58,164 bases of DNA from NCBI GenBank assembly GCA_014084085.1, contig NPFB01000115.1:32917-91080 (forward strand), in the 5' to 3' direction. Positions 50,101 through 58,164 of this stretch are shown piece by piece (the stretch's first letter is position 1; the number at the start of each line of letters is the position of its first letter). This DNA is from Hondaea fermentalgiana. Taxonomy: Eukaryota; Sar; Bigyra; Thraustochytrida; Thraustochytriidae. The translations under genes and the position numbers were made by a program. Below the pieces are notes generated by a model. That model was given only the letters and a program-made list of their open reading frames with translations. It was not told the origin of the DNA and made no database searches.

Positions 50101-50343
50101 GGCGATTCGGACCAAGCCCGGTCCTCTTTAGAGACGGCGCTCAACATCAAGTCTCGGGCCTATGGGCCTTCCTCGAGCCAAGCTGCCGAAGTTCTTTACG
50201 ATTTGGCCGACGCGATTGGTGACCTCGACGCCGCCGAGGAAGCCCTTCGCATTCGCGCGCGGTGTTTTGGTGCCTCTTCGATATTTGCTCGTCGTTCTCG
50301 CGCTCAAGTCGAGGCCTTGGCCCAGGGCGAGGGAAATGTATAA
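47123..50343 (+). CDS. TIR/HET-like N-terminal domain and TPR protein, copy B, interrupted by assembly gap
   Basis: I place the start at the ATG at 47123 (reading Met-Ala-Gly-Ala), directly before the 100-N gap; 1035 residues follow the gap in one frame to TAA. The frame before and after the gap need not agree, because the gap length is not real. After the gap an acidic stretch leads to WRGIKVAALVELREG, the family N-terminal motif. The TIR/HET-like core is ATYVTCPPWLLFGDLVDGLL, then FVWLEAFCLDH and FDAVVIALGPSLEGM. The remaining 750 residues are TPR-like helical pairs. The clearest are in the last third, for example AESLARESLALHERVNGPG and the final repeat with ARSSLETALNIKSRAYGPSS, which resemble kinesin light chain TPRs. 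It is a tandem paralog of copy A in the same orientation. The function is not known. Confidence 0.82.
47136..47235. other. Assembly gap, 100 N
   Basis: Exactly 100 undetermined bases lie just inside the 5' end of copy B. The true length is probably unknown. Confidence 0.98.
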
Positions 50344-50842
50344 TGTTGTTGTGATTGAGCTCTTGGTGAGAAGCGATAATTGTTGTGATTTCTAAAAGGG
50401 AGCATGGTCCATGCTAAAGTGAGGCTACATATTTGCCTCCCGAGGCCGTGGTTCAGGATGAGGGAAATGCAATCGAGCTCTTGCCTCTCCGATTCTGTTT
50501 CGCAGTCAGTAAATTTCCTAATCTCTGTCTCTTGTTTTTCTTCGAGTTCCTCGTATATGTTGTTGTTCTTTTTAGCGGGCACGTGTATTCGTCAAAGCAC
50601 GTGCCTGCCTGCCTGTCTGCCTGCCTGCCTGCCTGCCTGCCAAGGTCCTCGTCCACACCACGCTTCCATTGGGCATGCTCCTCCACAAGGAATAAAGTCC
50701 CCATTGAAAAGAGTCGCCTCGCCGCCATGGGCAATTATCAGCAGCAAACGAGGAAAAGTAGAGCGTGCACCTTTGCACGAGATGATGATGGCCAGAGTTC
50801 CTTCCTGCTTTACCATATCTTTGCGCGAATAGCGAGGTCGCG
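50344..50842. other. Spacer between copy B and the F-box gene
   Basis: The spacer includes a TGCC microsatellite at about 50603-50641 and AT-rich sequence after the stop of copy B. No gene is seen. Confidence 0.5.
50603..50641. repeat. TGCC tetranucleotide microsatellite
   Basis: About nine TGCC units with one TGTC variant. Confidence 0.9.
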
Positions 50843-52087
50843 ATGGAGGCGTTTGCGCAGCTGGTGGCGGTATTCCCGGACGGACGCGACGTGGCGGCGT
50901 TGGCGAGCTGCTCGCGCGCGCTGGCAACGGAGCTGTCGGAAGATGTGGCGGCGAGTATGTGGGCGGAAATGGTGACGGAGCACTTTGGGCTGAGCGGCGC
51001 AGGGACAAGCTGGCGCCGCGTCGTGCAGCTGCCGTGCGAGGGCCAGGCATACACGAGGGAAGCCAAGGGGCCGAAGGAAGCCTATCTCGTGATGCGCGCA
51101 AGCATGATGTGGGCTGGGCTAAGCTTTAAAGAGTACAGAAACAGCATCATTCCCGCAGGTCTGGCATGGCAGCGCCTCTATGACGTGGGCTTAACGGCGC
51201 CAGAGAACGAATCCGGCCGCAGACTCGGGCTGCAACCAGGGTGCGGTAAATTCTGCCAAAAGTTGAGGCGCTTCGGACGCGCAGGCGTTGACGCATATGG
51301 TCTTTGGGCCTTTCATGATGGGCAAACATGCGAGGGGACCTTGCCGCTCTTTGGAGAATGTGGCGCGTACGAGTACATGGAAAGCTTTTATTTTAGTGAC
51401 AGTCCCAAGGACGAGGACAAGCCGCTCGAGCTTTTGCAACGAAAATTGAGTATTTCCAGCCGGCAAGGCAGCGCCATGACGCTGGGTTCGTATGTCGGGA
51501 ACGAGACGTCTGGGTGGTCATGGTCAGATCGCACCGAGAGAGCGAGCCAGGCGAGCGCCGTGGAGATGTTTACAGCGTTTGCGGACGCGGTAGCAAGCAA
51601 GAAACTAGTCTTGGGCAAGAATCATCAACTACTTCGATTCCCCATGCAAGGAGAAGATACGGTGACGACGGAAGCGCACGGAATTCGTATCCAGATCTCG
51701 GTGGTCGAGATGGTGTGCTTGGACTTGCCCAAGTGGGGATATCAAATCAAGATTGAGGCGAACGAGCAGCTGCCACGCGACCAGCTCATACTCTTTCGGC
51801 GACGATGGGAAATCAAAATGGGAGATGGTGAGGTGCAGGTTGTTGAAGGTGATGGAGTGGTTGGTCGACAGCCGATATTACTACGAGGTGGAGGATTTGT
51901 TGACGAGAGATACGGAAGAATTAAGGAAGGCGCATTCGCTTACACGTCGTTTGTGGGTCCACAGGGCTCCCGCGAGGCTCCCGCGGGGAGCTTTCGCGGC
52001 GAACTGTACTTTAACGGGGGCGTGTCGGTGCCCGTTGGCCCAATTACACTTCGGTTGCGAGACGCTTTCCGTCTAGACGCCTCCTGA
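50843..52087 (+). CDS. FBXO3: FBXO3/SKIP16-like F-box and ApaG-domain protein
   Basis: The protein has 414 residues. The N-terminal 45 residues (DVAALASCSRALATELSEDV) look like an F-box, which docks on SKP1 in SCF ubiquitin ligases. The middle part (about 70-230) has the place and size of the SMI1/KNR4 (SUKH) domain of FBXO3, with GLWAFHDGQTC as its best marked piece. The C-terminal part (about 273-405) is an ApaG domain: YQIKIEANEQLPRDQLILFR, RRWEIKMGDGEV, GDGVVGRQPILLRGG and FAYTSFVG. Together this is the FBXO3/SKIP16 architecture, so the product is probably a substrate receptor of an SCF ligase. The ligand of the ApaG domain is unknown here. It converges on the membrane-protein gene at 52331. 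Confidence 0.9.
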   Translation: MEAFAQLVAVFPDGRDVAALASCSRALATELSEDVAASMWAEMVTEHFGLSGAGTSWRRVVQLPCEGQAYTREAKGPKEAYLVMRASMMWAGLSFKEYRNSIIPAGLAWQRLYDVGLTAPENESGRRLGLQPGCGKFCQKLRRFGRAGVDAYGLWAFHDGQTCEGTLPLFGECGAYEYMESFYFSDSPKDEDKPLELLQRKLSISSRQGSAMTLGSYVGNETSGWSWSDRTERASQASAVEMFTAFADAVASKKLVLGKNHQLLRFPMQGEDTVTTEAHGIRIQISVVEMVCLDLPKWGYQIKIEANEQLPRDQLILFRRRWEIKMGDGEVQVVEGDGVVGRQPILLRGGGFVDERYGRIKEGAFAYTSFVGPQGSREAPAGSFRGELYFNGGVSVPVGPITLRLRDAFRLDAS

Positions 52088-52330
52088 CACGAGAATGTGC
52101 CTCTGCAGTCCCGCTCCCTCGCGTGCACTTGCAGAAAGGCATGCAGGCAGGCAGGTAGGCAGGCATGCACAGAGGCATGCAAAAAAGGGCAGAAAAGGCA
52201 CGCGAGCAAGCAGAGAGGCCGTGTTGGCGAGGTGGAACGGGACGCCAAAAAAGGCCGTAAATCTGGATGGGCGCACTTGCCTGCACAATATATCCACTTG
52301 GCAGCCGCACATTTGCCGCCGCTAGCAGCC

Positions 52331-53233
52331 TCAGATAAAGACGTAGACAAATTGGGGCGCAATGTTCATTCCCAAGGTTGTCCCGGTGCCAGGCTTGATG
52401 GCGCTGCCAATGGCCGCGCCGACGGCCGCGAGGACGCAGGCGCCAGAGCAGCGCAGTGCGTTGAGAATGAGGCGGTTGACAAAGGTCTCATTCCTGTGCA
52501 GGCCAACGGCGGTGGCGGCGGCGTTGACGTCCGCTCCCTTTTTCCGCGCGTGCTGGGCTTCCTGGTAGGTGTAGTAGGTATCGATGGCCTGATTGACTGT
52601 AAAGAGAGCAAGCCAAAACATGACTTGGGCCTTGAGCGCGCAGGCGCCGACCTTTTGCATGTACAAGAGCACGCTCTGATCCGCAAAGCGGTCCCACTTG
52701 CGAAGCGCAGAGCGCGGCACATTTTTCACGAGAGACTTGGACATTTTCTTGTCGACAAAAAACTCCATGGCGAGACGCTCGTAAATGCGCTGCGTGGTGA
52801 CGATGGCAACATCGCGCAGAACGCCGACGCGAAGGTTGCGGCCGAACCCCTTCCACACAGAGACCTCGTGCTTGTGGCGCGATGGCGCAAGCACATCAGC
52901 AACCTCAATATTCATGACGGCCTCCTCGTCCTCGTCCTCCATTTCCTCGAGACGCTTCTGCACGGTGCGCAAGCGCCCGCAGAGAGACATGATGCTGACC
53001 TTGGCGACGATGAGACCGAGCCCCGTGGGCATGAGATGGCCGAACATGGGCTGCTGGTCGCCCAGGAGCTCCTCGCTGGGCATGGGCAGGCCGCCGAACT
53101 GCAGCGGCCGCGGATCTGCAACAACGGCGGCCGAGAGCGCCATGACGGGCGCGAGGACCGCGTCCTGTCTGCTCCCCAGGCGCTGCGCGATGGCGGTGGC
53201 CGCGCCTGCGCGCGCGTCGAAGCCCGTCGCCAT
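52331..53233 (-). CDS. Conserved-looking membrane protein of unknown function
   Basis: The protein has 300 residues from the ATG at 53233 to TGA at 52331. Two or three hydrophobic segments lie in the C-terminal half: VMFWLALFTVNQAIDTYYTY near 210-230 and CVLAAVGAAIGSAIKP near 270-285, followed by a Gly-rich turn and the end PQFVYVFI. The N-terminal half is amphipathic, with an acidic coiled coil (RLEEMEDEDEEAV). The frame is open for another 87 codons upstream without ATG; these codons are Arg/Ala-rich and could resemble a mitochondrial presequence, but no start codon supports this. I do not recognise the family. The Gly-rich C-terminal hairpin is like small membrane proteins of mitochondria or peroxisomes, which is only a guess. 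Confidence 0.7.
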   Translation of the reverse strand: MATGFDARAGAATAIAQRLGSRQDAVLAPVMALSAAVVADPRPLQFGGLPMPSEELLGDQQPMFGHLMPTGLGLIVAKVSIMSLCGRLRTVQKRLEEMEDEDEEAVMNIEVADVLAPSRHKHEVSVWKGFGRNLRVGVLRDVAIVTTQRIYERLAMEFFVDKKMSKSLVKNVPRSALRKWDRFADQSVLLYMQKVGACALKAQVMFWLALFTVNQAIDTYYTYQEAQHARKKGADVNAAATAVGLHRNETFVNRLILNALRCSGACVLAAVGAAIGSAIKPGTGTTLGMNIAPQFVYVFI

Positions 53234-53537
53234 CGTGCGTCTGCTCGTCTGCGCCGGCGTCGCGGTCGCGACCTCGCCGTGGCGTACCGGGCGCGCAGCC
53301 AGCCGGCGGGATGGGGCCGCGGACGGGCGGTCGGCTCCGGCCTCGCCACCTGCGCGAGCGCGCAGCCCCGGCGCGAGACCTCGGCGGCGGCGCGAGCCCA
53401 AGGAGCGAAGGCCTCGGCGCGAGAGCTTGGTCGCGAGCGAAGGCGAGTTTGGCGCGCGGAATACCTGCAACTGGCAAGTCAAACAAACAATCAATCAAAC
53501 AGAACTTGCTCACATCATCGCCTCACCATGGTCAATG

Positions 53538-53650
53538 AAAGAAAACAACTTGTCAACAACCATGGCAAAAGAAACAACTTGTCAACAACCAAAAGAAACA
53601 ACTTGTCAACAAAAGAAAGCAACTTGTCAATGAAAAGAACAACTTGCTTG
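53538..53650. repeat. CAACTTGTCAA-containing degenerate tandem repeat
   Basis: Units near AAAGAAACAACTTGTCAACA recur at about 20-28-bp spacing, at about 53546, 53574, 53600, 53620 and a partial copy at 53639. They lie about 300 bp upstream of the minus-strand start at 53233. Confidence 0.8.
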
Positions 53651-53666
53651 ACTGTGAACTTGAAGA

Positions 53667-53669
53667 AGC

Positions 53670-53707
<38 letters not shown>

Positions 53708-53745
53708 CGACAGACAGGCAGACAGACAGACAGACAGTGGCAGAC
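53667..53745. repeat. AGAC tetranucleotide microsatellite
   Basis: Almost 20 AGAC units with a few variants. Confidence 0.9.
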
Positions 53746-54245
53746 AGAGGCAGACAGGTCAGACACAAGACCTTTTTGCTACGGAGAAGTGCGCCATTGG
53801 CGGCCTGCAAGTGAAATTACCCGGCGCCAGACACACGGGAAAAGCTAGAGGGGGAGAGAGAGAGTGTGTGAGAGAGAGACGTGCAGCAGCAGAGGGAGAG
53901 GGGGAGACAGCAGGCAGGTCGAGCGATGGCGAGGCGGGCGCACTGTGAAGGCGGGCGATAGTTGACTTGCGAGGCGTCCAGGCGCACTTGCGGAGGGCGA
54001 TTGCAGCAGCCAGTTTCATTTTCCATGGTTTATCTGCTGGCTGCTCGGGGCCGCGGCGGCAGCGAGACTGACAGGCAGCGCGGCAAGGAGGGAAGAAGAC
54101 TCGCAGTCTCGGGGCCGAGGTAGAAAGAAGATGACGGGGAGCGACGAAGCAACGCCAGAAGAGGGCTCCTGCTACGACACATTGTTAGTTGACTGAAAAA
54201 CAGCTGAGAAATTGTGTATGTTTCTATTTACGGAATGAACAACTT

Positions 54246-54282
54246 GAAGAAGAAGAAGAAGAAGAAGAAGAAGAAGAAGATG
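54246..54282. repeat. GAA triplet repeat
   Basis: About twelve GAA triplets in non-coding sequence just beyond the stop of the microprotein gene at 54376. Confidence 0.85.
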
Positions 54283-54375
54283 ATGACGAGAAACAACCAC
54301 AGCAGCGTCGGGCGGACTTGTTCACTGCAATGAAGAGACCACGCCATTGCTCCGGCGACGCTGGACACAGAGAGC

Positions 54376-54567
54376 TTAGGCCCAAAGCTGGTGCTGGGCC
54401 GAGCGCTTCTCCATTGATGAGCACATGTTCTTGTACTTTTCTGGGTAAAAGCGCTTCATGATGAAGAGCACGAGAATGGCGAGCACGAGCAAGCCGCCAG
54501 CGATACCTCCGGCAATGGCGATCATGTTGTCGTCAAAGGTATCATAGTCTTCCTCTTCGTCGCCCAT
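54376..54567 (-). CDS. Single-pass membrane microprotein, 63 aa
   Basis: The ATG at 54567 opens a 63-residue frame ending with TAA at 54376. It has an acidic N-terminus (GDEEEDYDTFDDN), one transmembrane helix (IAIAGGIAGGLLVLAILVLF, about 16-36) with GxxxG-like spacing, and a basic juxtamembrane end (KRFYPEKYKN). The charge distribution predicts the N-terminus outside or lumenal and the C-terminus in the cytosol. The design is too regular for chance, so I believe that it is a gene, but the family is unknown. The frame extends upstream through a GCTT repeat, which I regard as leader. Confidence 0.68.
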   Translation of the reverse strand: MGDEEEDYDTFDDNMIAIAGGIAGGLLVLAILVLFIMKRFYPEKYKNMCSSMEKRSAQHQLWA

Positions 54568-54620
54568 GTTTGCTTCTGCTTGCCACCCTCTGCCTAGTCC
54601 TGTCCTTCCCGCCCTGACGC

Positions 54621-54655
<35 letters not shown>

Positions 54656-55490
54656 GTTGAGCTTGACGATTTCGGGTTTGCCGCACCGCCGATTTGATCT
54701 TGCAATCAAGCCTGACTAACAGCCAGCCATGGGCAGGTGTAGTAGGCAGTTAGTTGCTTCTACGGCTACTGATAGCTGAAGGTGCAGCTGCCTGCTGCTG
54801 GTTGGCACGGTCGCGCGATACACACGGACGCGCACACACTTTTTTTAGCCAACCTTGCACTCGCGACGATGATCGCGTGTGCGAGTTGTGCACGCGCGAA
54901 GGACGCTTGGACAACAATCACTCGCGCGGTCCAAGCCTGCTTTTGTTTCTACGGTGGCGGGTGCAACAGCGGGGCGGTCTGTAGCGAGCGACACGTCTGG
55001 AAACCGCCAGCGGCAGATGCAGATGCAGCCAGGAGACAGCAATAGCAGGCGAGGCTTTGCAATGTCCCCCCACCAAGGATCATTCTCTGCCTTACGTTGA
55101 CAGAAGCAACTACTACACGTGTGTGCTGGTTGCAGTTACATATTGCACGTGCATCTGCCAAAGCCAGGTCGGAGTGTGTGCGCAACCCCAAAGTAAATGA
55201 GAAGAGCGTTCTCGCGTCTGCGTGCGGGAGTGAGAACGAAGAGGTGTGTACTGCAGGGTCACTGTCAGGCAGTCAGTGAATCGAGACGGTAGGAGTGGAA
55301 GAGGCACGCCAAATGCGTGAGTTCGACCACAAGTCACCAAGGGGGTCGGAGATGGAGACGGCCGCCAGGCAGGCGAGACATCGCTCGAGCCTCATGCTCC
55401 CCTCTCCTGCGAGCACCAGCGCAAAGCATAATCGGATTGACAGATCTGGTCTGTGCTGATTTCGCGCGACTTCGGCCAAAGACGCGCAAG
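54568..55490. other. Divergent promoter region
   Basis: This lies between the microprotein gene and the sulfotransferase gene. It begins with GCTT units at about 54624-54652. No coding frame is supported. Confidence 0.5.
54624..54652. repeat. GCTT tetranucleotide microsatellite
   Basis: About seven GCTT units, close upstream of the microprotein start on the minus strand. Confidence 0.9.
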
Positions 55491-56621
55491 ATGCGGCCAG
55501 GCAGACTTGCGCTGCTCTTCCTCGCCGTTTGCTGCTCGGCGGCGCTACTTATCCGATCAGCAAAGGTTGGGTGGACGCTAAAGTTCTCGCCGTCGGAGGA
55601 CCATCAGAACGTCCCCAGTGAGGCAACCTTTGGTCGAGACGACCCGCAAGAGCAGCAACAGCGGCAGCAGGAGGAACGACGCGATCATGGCCATGCTCAA
55701 CTTGATAACACGCATCTACGTGCGCCGCCCGTGCCCGTAAATCTTGACGGCAAAGAGACAAATGCCACGATGGCAGCAGTCTTTGTATTTGGAATGCATC
55801 ACACGGGTACCTCTCTGCTGACAATGCTCCTGGAGCAGCTCGGTCTCGACACGGGTGGGAGGAACGGGCTCCTCATGGACCCCAACAACCCCGCCAAATT
55901 CTTTGAGCTAGGTCAGGCCGTCGCACTTGACGAAAATTTTGTCCACGGGGGATACGGATACGGATACGCATGGGAGAAAGTACGACCCTCGACGAGGGCT
56001 AGCTTTCTTCGCGCCACTGGCAACATTGTCCAATGGCTCGATCGACGCGTCGGGGGGTTGCGCAGCTGGGTCATGAAGGACCCCCGGGCAAGCCTTGTCG
56101 CCGAGCAATGGCTTTCACGCGTCAACACGCGACGTCGCATTTGTGTCCTGACCGCCCGCGACCCGATTGTCTCAGCTTCTCGCTTTTCCAAAGACTGGAT
56201 GCCAGGCATGCCTTTGCAACGAAGCATCGACCTCTGGGAGGAACACTATGTTCGTGCCATCGAAGGATGCCGTCGCACAGGAGCAAAAATTATCGTCAGC
56301 AACCACGAGCAACTCGTCACACACCCTTATGAGGCAGCGCAACGTCTGTTGGCCAAATTACGGGAAGCAGGTGTACAATCTCTCTCCTTGCCGTCGCCAG
56401 AAAGCTTCGAAGCTAACTATACTAATCTCTGGAAAAAGTCGTCCTCTCGCGTGAACATTAATGATGCGGAGCCCGCACGTCGCGCATACTTTTCCCGCTC
56501 CATATCACCGCGCGCAAAACGTGTGTGGGAGGCTCTTGAGTCTGAGAATCTCGAGTTACTCTCTGACGAAGAGCTGCACCCACAGTCATGGAAAGCACCC
56601 GTGACATGGATCTCCAAGTAA
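55491..56621 (+). CDS. Golgi-type sulfotransferase
   Basis: The protein has 376 residues. It begins with a type II signal anchor (ALLFLAVCCSAALLI, about 7-22), then a Gln/Glu-rich stem, then a catalytic domain. The 5'-phosphosulfate-binding loop of PAPS enzymes is FGMHHTGTSLLTMLLEQLG (about 100-118), and the 3'-phosphate site is ARDPIVSASRFSKDW (about 222-236). These two motifs define the family, which transfers sulfate from PAPS to carbohydrate or other acceptors. The start at 55491 puts the membrane anchor right at the N-terminus. The frame is open for 58 codons upstream, but these lack the anchor pattern. The acceptor is not known. With two sulfatases in the same window, sulfated polysaccharide is an attractive guess. 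Confidence 0.88.
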   Translation: MRPGRLALLFLAVCCSAALLIRSAKVGWTLKFSPSEDHQNVPSEATFGRDDPQEQQQRQQEERRDHGHAQLDNTHLRAPPVPVNLDGKETNATMAAVFVFGMHHTGTSLLTMLLEQLGLDTGGRNGLLMDPNNPAKFFELGQAVALDENFVHGGYGYGYAWEKVRPSTRASFLRATGNIVQWLDRRVGGLRSWVMKDPRASLVAEQWLSRVNTRRRICVLTARDPIVSASRFSKDWMPGMPLQRSIDLWEEHYVRAIEGCRRTGAKIIVSNHEQLVTHPYEAAQRLLAKLREAGVQSLSLPSPESFEANYTNLWKKSSSRVNINDAEPARRAYFSRSISPRAKRVWEALESENLELLSDEELHPQSWKAPVTWISK

Positions 56622-57765
56622 ATGCTGAGCCGAGTCTGGGAGCCATCCATTGCGAACGAGCACCTCAGCCAAAAATCAAAGTCTCGACGTTGACGGGATT
56701 GTGATGCATAAACTTTGCCAGTCCTGCGCACATGCTCGGTTTGGTTCTAAGATGTATGCGCGAAAGTCGGACAGCCTGCACTTTCCAATTACCTGCACTC
56801 AGCAATCAAGACGATAAAGGAGCCGTCCACTGCAGCGAAAGCGAAAAGAAAAAAGAAACTGGTTGAGAATATGATTCACATTCGTGGTCGATGCGCTTCA
56901 CGAGAGCATCTTTGCTTGTGAAATCTTTGTCACAGACAGCGTGAAAATGTATTCTGGGTCTGTTTTACCACAAATATGGAATGGGTAGTCTCAGCGATCT
57001 AGCGCGGGGAGGAGTGCAACTCTAAGAGTATCGATGCGTTAGTTCATCGACCAAGAGTTAGCCAAGACGAGAGCGACCAGCTCCACACAGGATCAACAAG
57101 AAAGTATTCGTTGAGACTTTGGCACAAAGGAAAGTATTCGTTGGGCAAATGTGAAGCGACGACAAGTTCGCGACCTCGGATAGTTGACCTTGGATGCGAC
57201 AACAAGTCCGCACCAAGAATAGTCCTAACATAGCACTGGACGCATCCAATAAAGATGAACTAGGTCTCCGACCTTGTCACCACAGAAGCCAAGCAGTTGG
57301 GACTCGACAACAAGTTGCAGACCGATGCCGGCAGAACCAAAACTATCTGCAAGTACTCCGAGCAACAGATTGCGTCACATTCTATCTTCCCGTTTCGGGC
57401 TAGCCACGAAGCGGAAATTCTTTCACGTCTGGTCAAATCATCATATTCTTCTTCTACAAGATATCGTCAACTAAAGTTCATTTTTTGGAGGAGCAGTCTG
57501 ATGCAAAAGTCCTTATCCTTTTGCGGTCTCCACGTCTGGGCTGCGATCGGGTCGAGATTTTTCGATTTGACGATGCGCATGCTTCACCGTTCGCGCCTCT
57601 TCGGCGGATTGATCTTGTCGCGGACCAAAATTTACGCCCATCAATCGCGCGCGGTTCGAAATAAAAAGCACTTTAGGTCGCGGGGTGTCTCCGCCAGCAG
57701 GGTGTGAACAAAACGGATCGAGTCTATCACGTCGTGGTCTCTAGTCATCGTTGTGCCAGAAAACT
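56622..57765. other. Gene-free stretch with small imperfect repeats
   Basis: This stretch is AT-richer. AAAGTATTCGTTG occurs twice (57101 and 57131), and a motif near CGACAACAAGT occurs three times (57159-57310). An open frame at 57297-57707 gives no recognisable protein, and I leave it out. Confidence 0.45.
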
Positions 57766-58164
57766 TCAGTTAGAGCGCTTATTATCTTGTTTTCTGCAAA
57801 ACAGTCTGCTGAAAAGACTTGCGTCCTCTTCCGATTCAACCCTGCCTTTCATTGAGACCAGTTCGTCCATTGTCATCACTGTATCAGGGTGCTCTGGTCC
57901 AAGCGTTTCTTGTCTAATTGCAAGGACCTCTTCCAGCATCTTTAACGCTGCGTCGTGCTCGCCTTGCGAATCAAGCGCAAAGGCCACATCAGTCGTTGTT
58001 GTCACTGTGTCAGGATGCCTTGGCCCAAGCCTTTCCTTGTCCATCTCAAGGACCTTTTGAAACAGCTCGAGCGCTGCATCGTGTTTGGCTTGCGATTTGT
58101 GCACGCATGCCATCAAGCGCAAAGGCCACATCAGTCATTGTTGTCACTGTGTCAGGATGCCTTG
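57766..58164 (-). pseudogene. Kinesin-light-chain-like TPR gene, 3' end with frame-breaking insertion
   Basis: The minus strand carries TPRs of the kinesin light chain type with a 42-residue period (HDAALELFQKVLEMDKERLG, then RHPDTVTTTTDVAFALDSQG, then ALKMLEEVLAIRQETLGPEH). The frame ends with TAG-like stop context at 57766-57768. At the right edge the motif for RHPDTV appears again in nearly identical DNA but in another frame. Compared with the inner copy, 16 extra bases lie between the segments (spacing 142 instead of 126), which is not a multiple of three. Either the gene is broken here, or the assembly or sequence is wrong, or an unusual splice is used. Only the C-terminal part is inside the window. 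It may belong to the same superfamily as the TIR/HET-like TPR genes. Confidence 0.65.

Larger units (their letters stand above)
53234..54375. other. Gene-free stretch with CAACTTGTCAA and AGAC arrays
   Basis: The stretch has four to five copies of a CAACTTGTCAA-containing unit at 53538-53650, then a long AGAC microsatellite at 53667-53745, GA-rich sequence, and GAA triplets at 54246-54282. No convincing gene is seen. Confidence 0.5.

Noticed and set aside
53538..53745. Possible CRISPR-like array from regularly spaced repeats
   Set aside because: The repeats are short, degenerate and without unique spacers of constant size, and the genome is eukaryotic.
57297..57707. 136-residue plus-strand frame
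   Set aside because: There is no recognisable domain, no better composition than other frames, and it lies in a repeat-bearing spacer.

Overview
The window is nuclear DNA of a GC-rich, intron-poor unicellular eukaryote. The evidence is RING, PHD, F-box, BTB, MINDY-type deubiquitinase, EF-hand and WW proteins, two short GT-AG introns (154 and 69 bp), a Pol III-type tRNA-Gln, and standard-code genes ending in TAA, TAG or TGA. My best guess is a stramenopile of the thraustochytrid/labyrinthulomycete type (long intron-poor genes, GC-rich low-complexity intergenic DNA, extracellular sulfatases, kinesin-light-chain-like TPR proteins). That is inference from style, not a database result. There are two assembly gaps of exactly 100 N (11990-12089 and 47136-47235).

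Left part (1-16.9 kb): a 3'-truncated TIR/HET-like gene on the minus strand; a PLP-dependent transsulfuration enzyme; a MINDY-3-like deubiquitinase with an added zinc finger; 2.2 kb without a gene; two tandem secreted sulfatases; a gap in very GC-rich DNA; and a KCTD-type BTB protein with pentapeptide repeats.

Middle (16.9-41 kb): about 4 kb of low-complexity DNA, then a giant scaffold protein (IQ, ankyrin, WW, Tudor-like and EF-hand modules) whose start codon is not visible. After it come closely packed genes on alternating strands: a type II membrane protein with a methyltransferase-like domain, a HEI10-like meiotic RING protein, an LRR/coiled-coil protein, an EF-hand protein, a small membrane protein, an ING-type PHD protein and tRNA-Gln(CUG).

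Right part (41-58 kb): two tandem members of the family seen at base 1 (TIR/HET-like N-terminal region plus TPRs), an FBXO3-like F-box/ApaG protein, two membrane proteins of unknown role, a Golgi-type sulfotransferase, and the 3' end of a kinesin-light-chain-like TPR gene with a frame-breaking 16-bp insertion. The most interesting signal is this family. Three copies share an ungapped N-terminal motif and a TIR/HET-like core, and the two long copies carry C-terminal repeats. This architecture resembles intracellular sensors, but the function is inferred. The sulfatases and the sulfotransferase would fit metabolism of sulfated polysaccharide.
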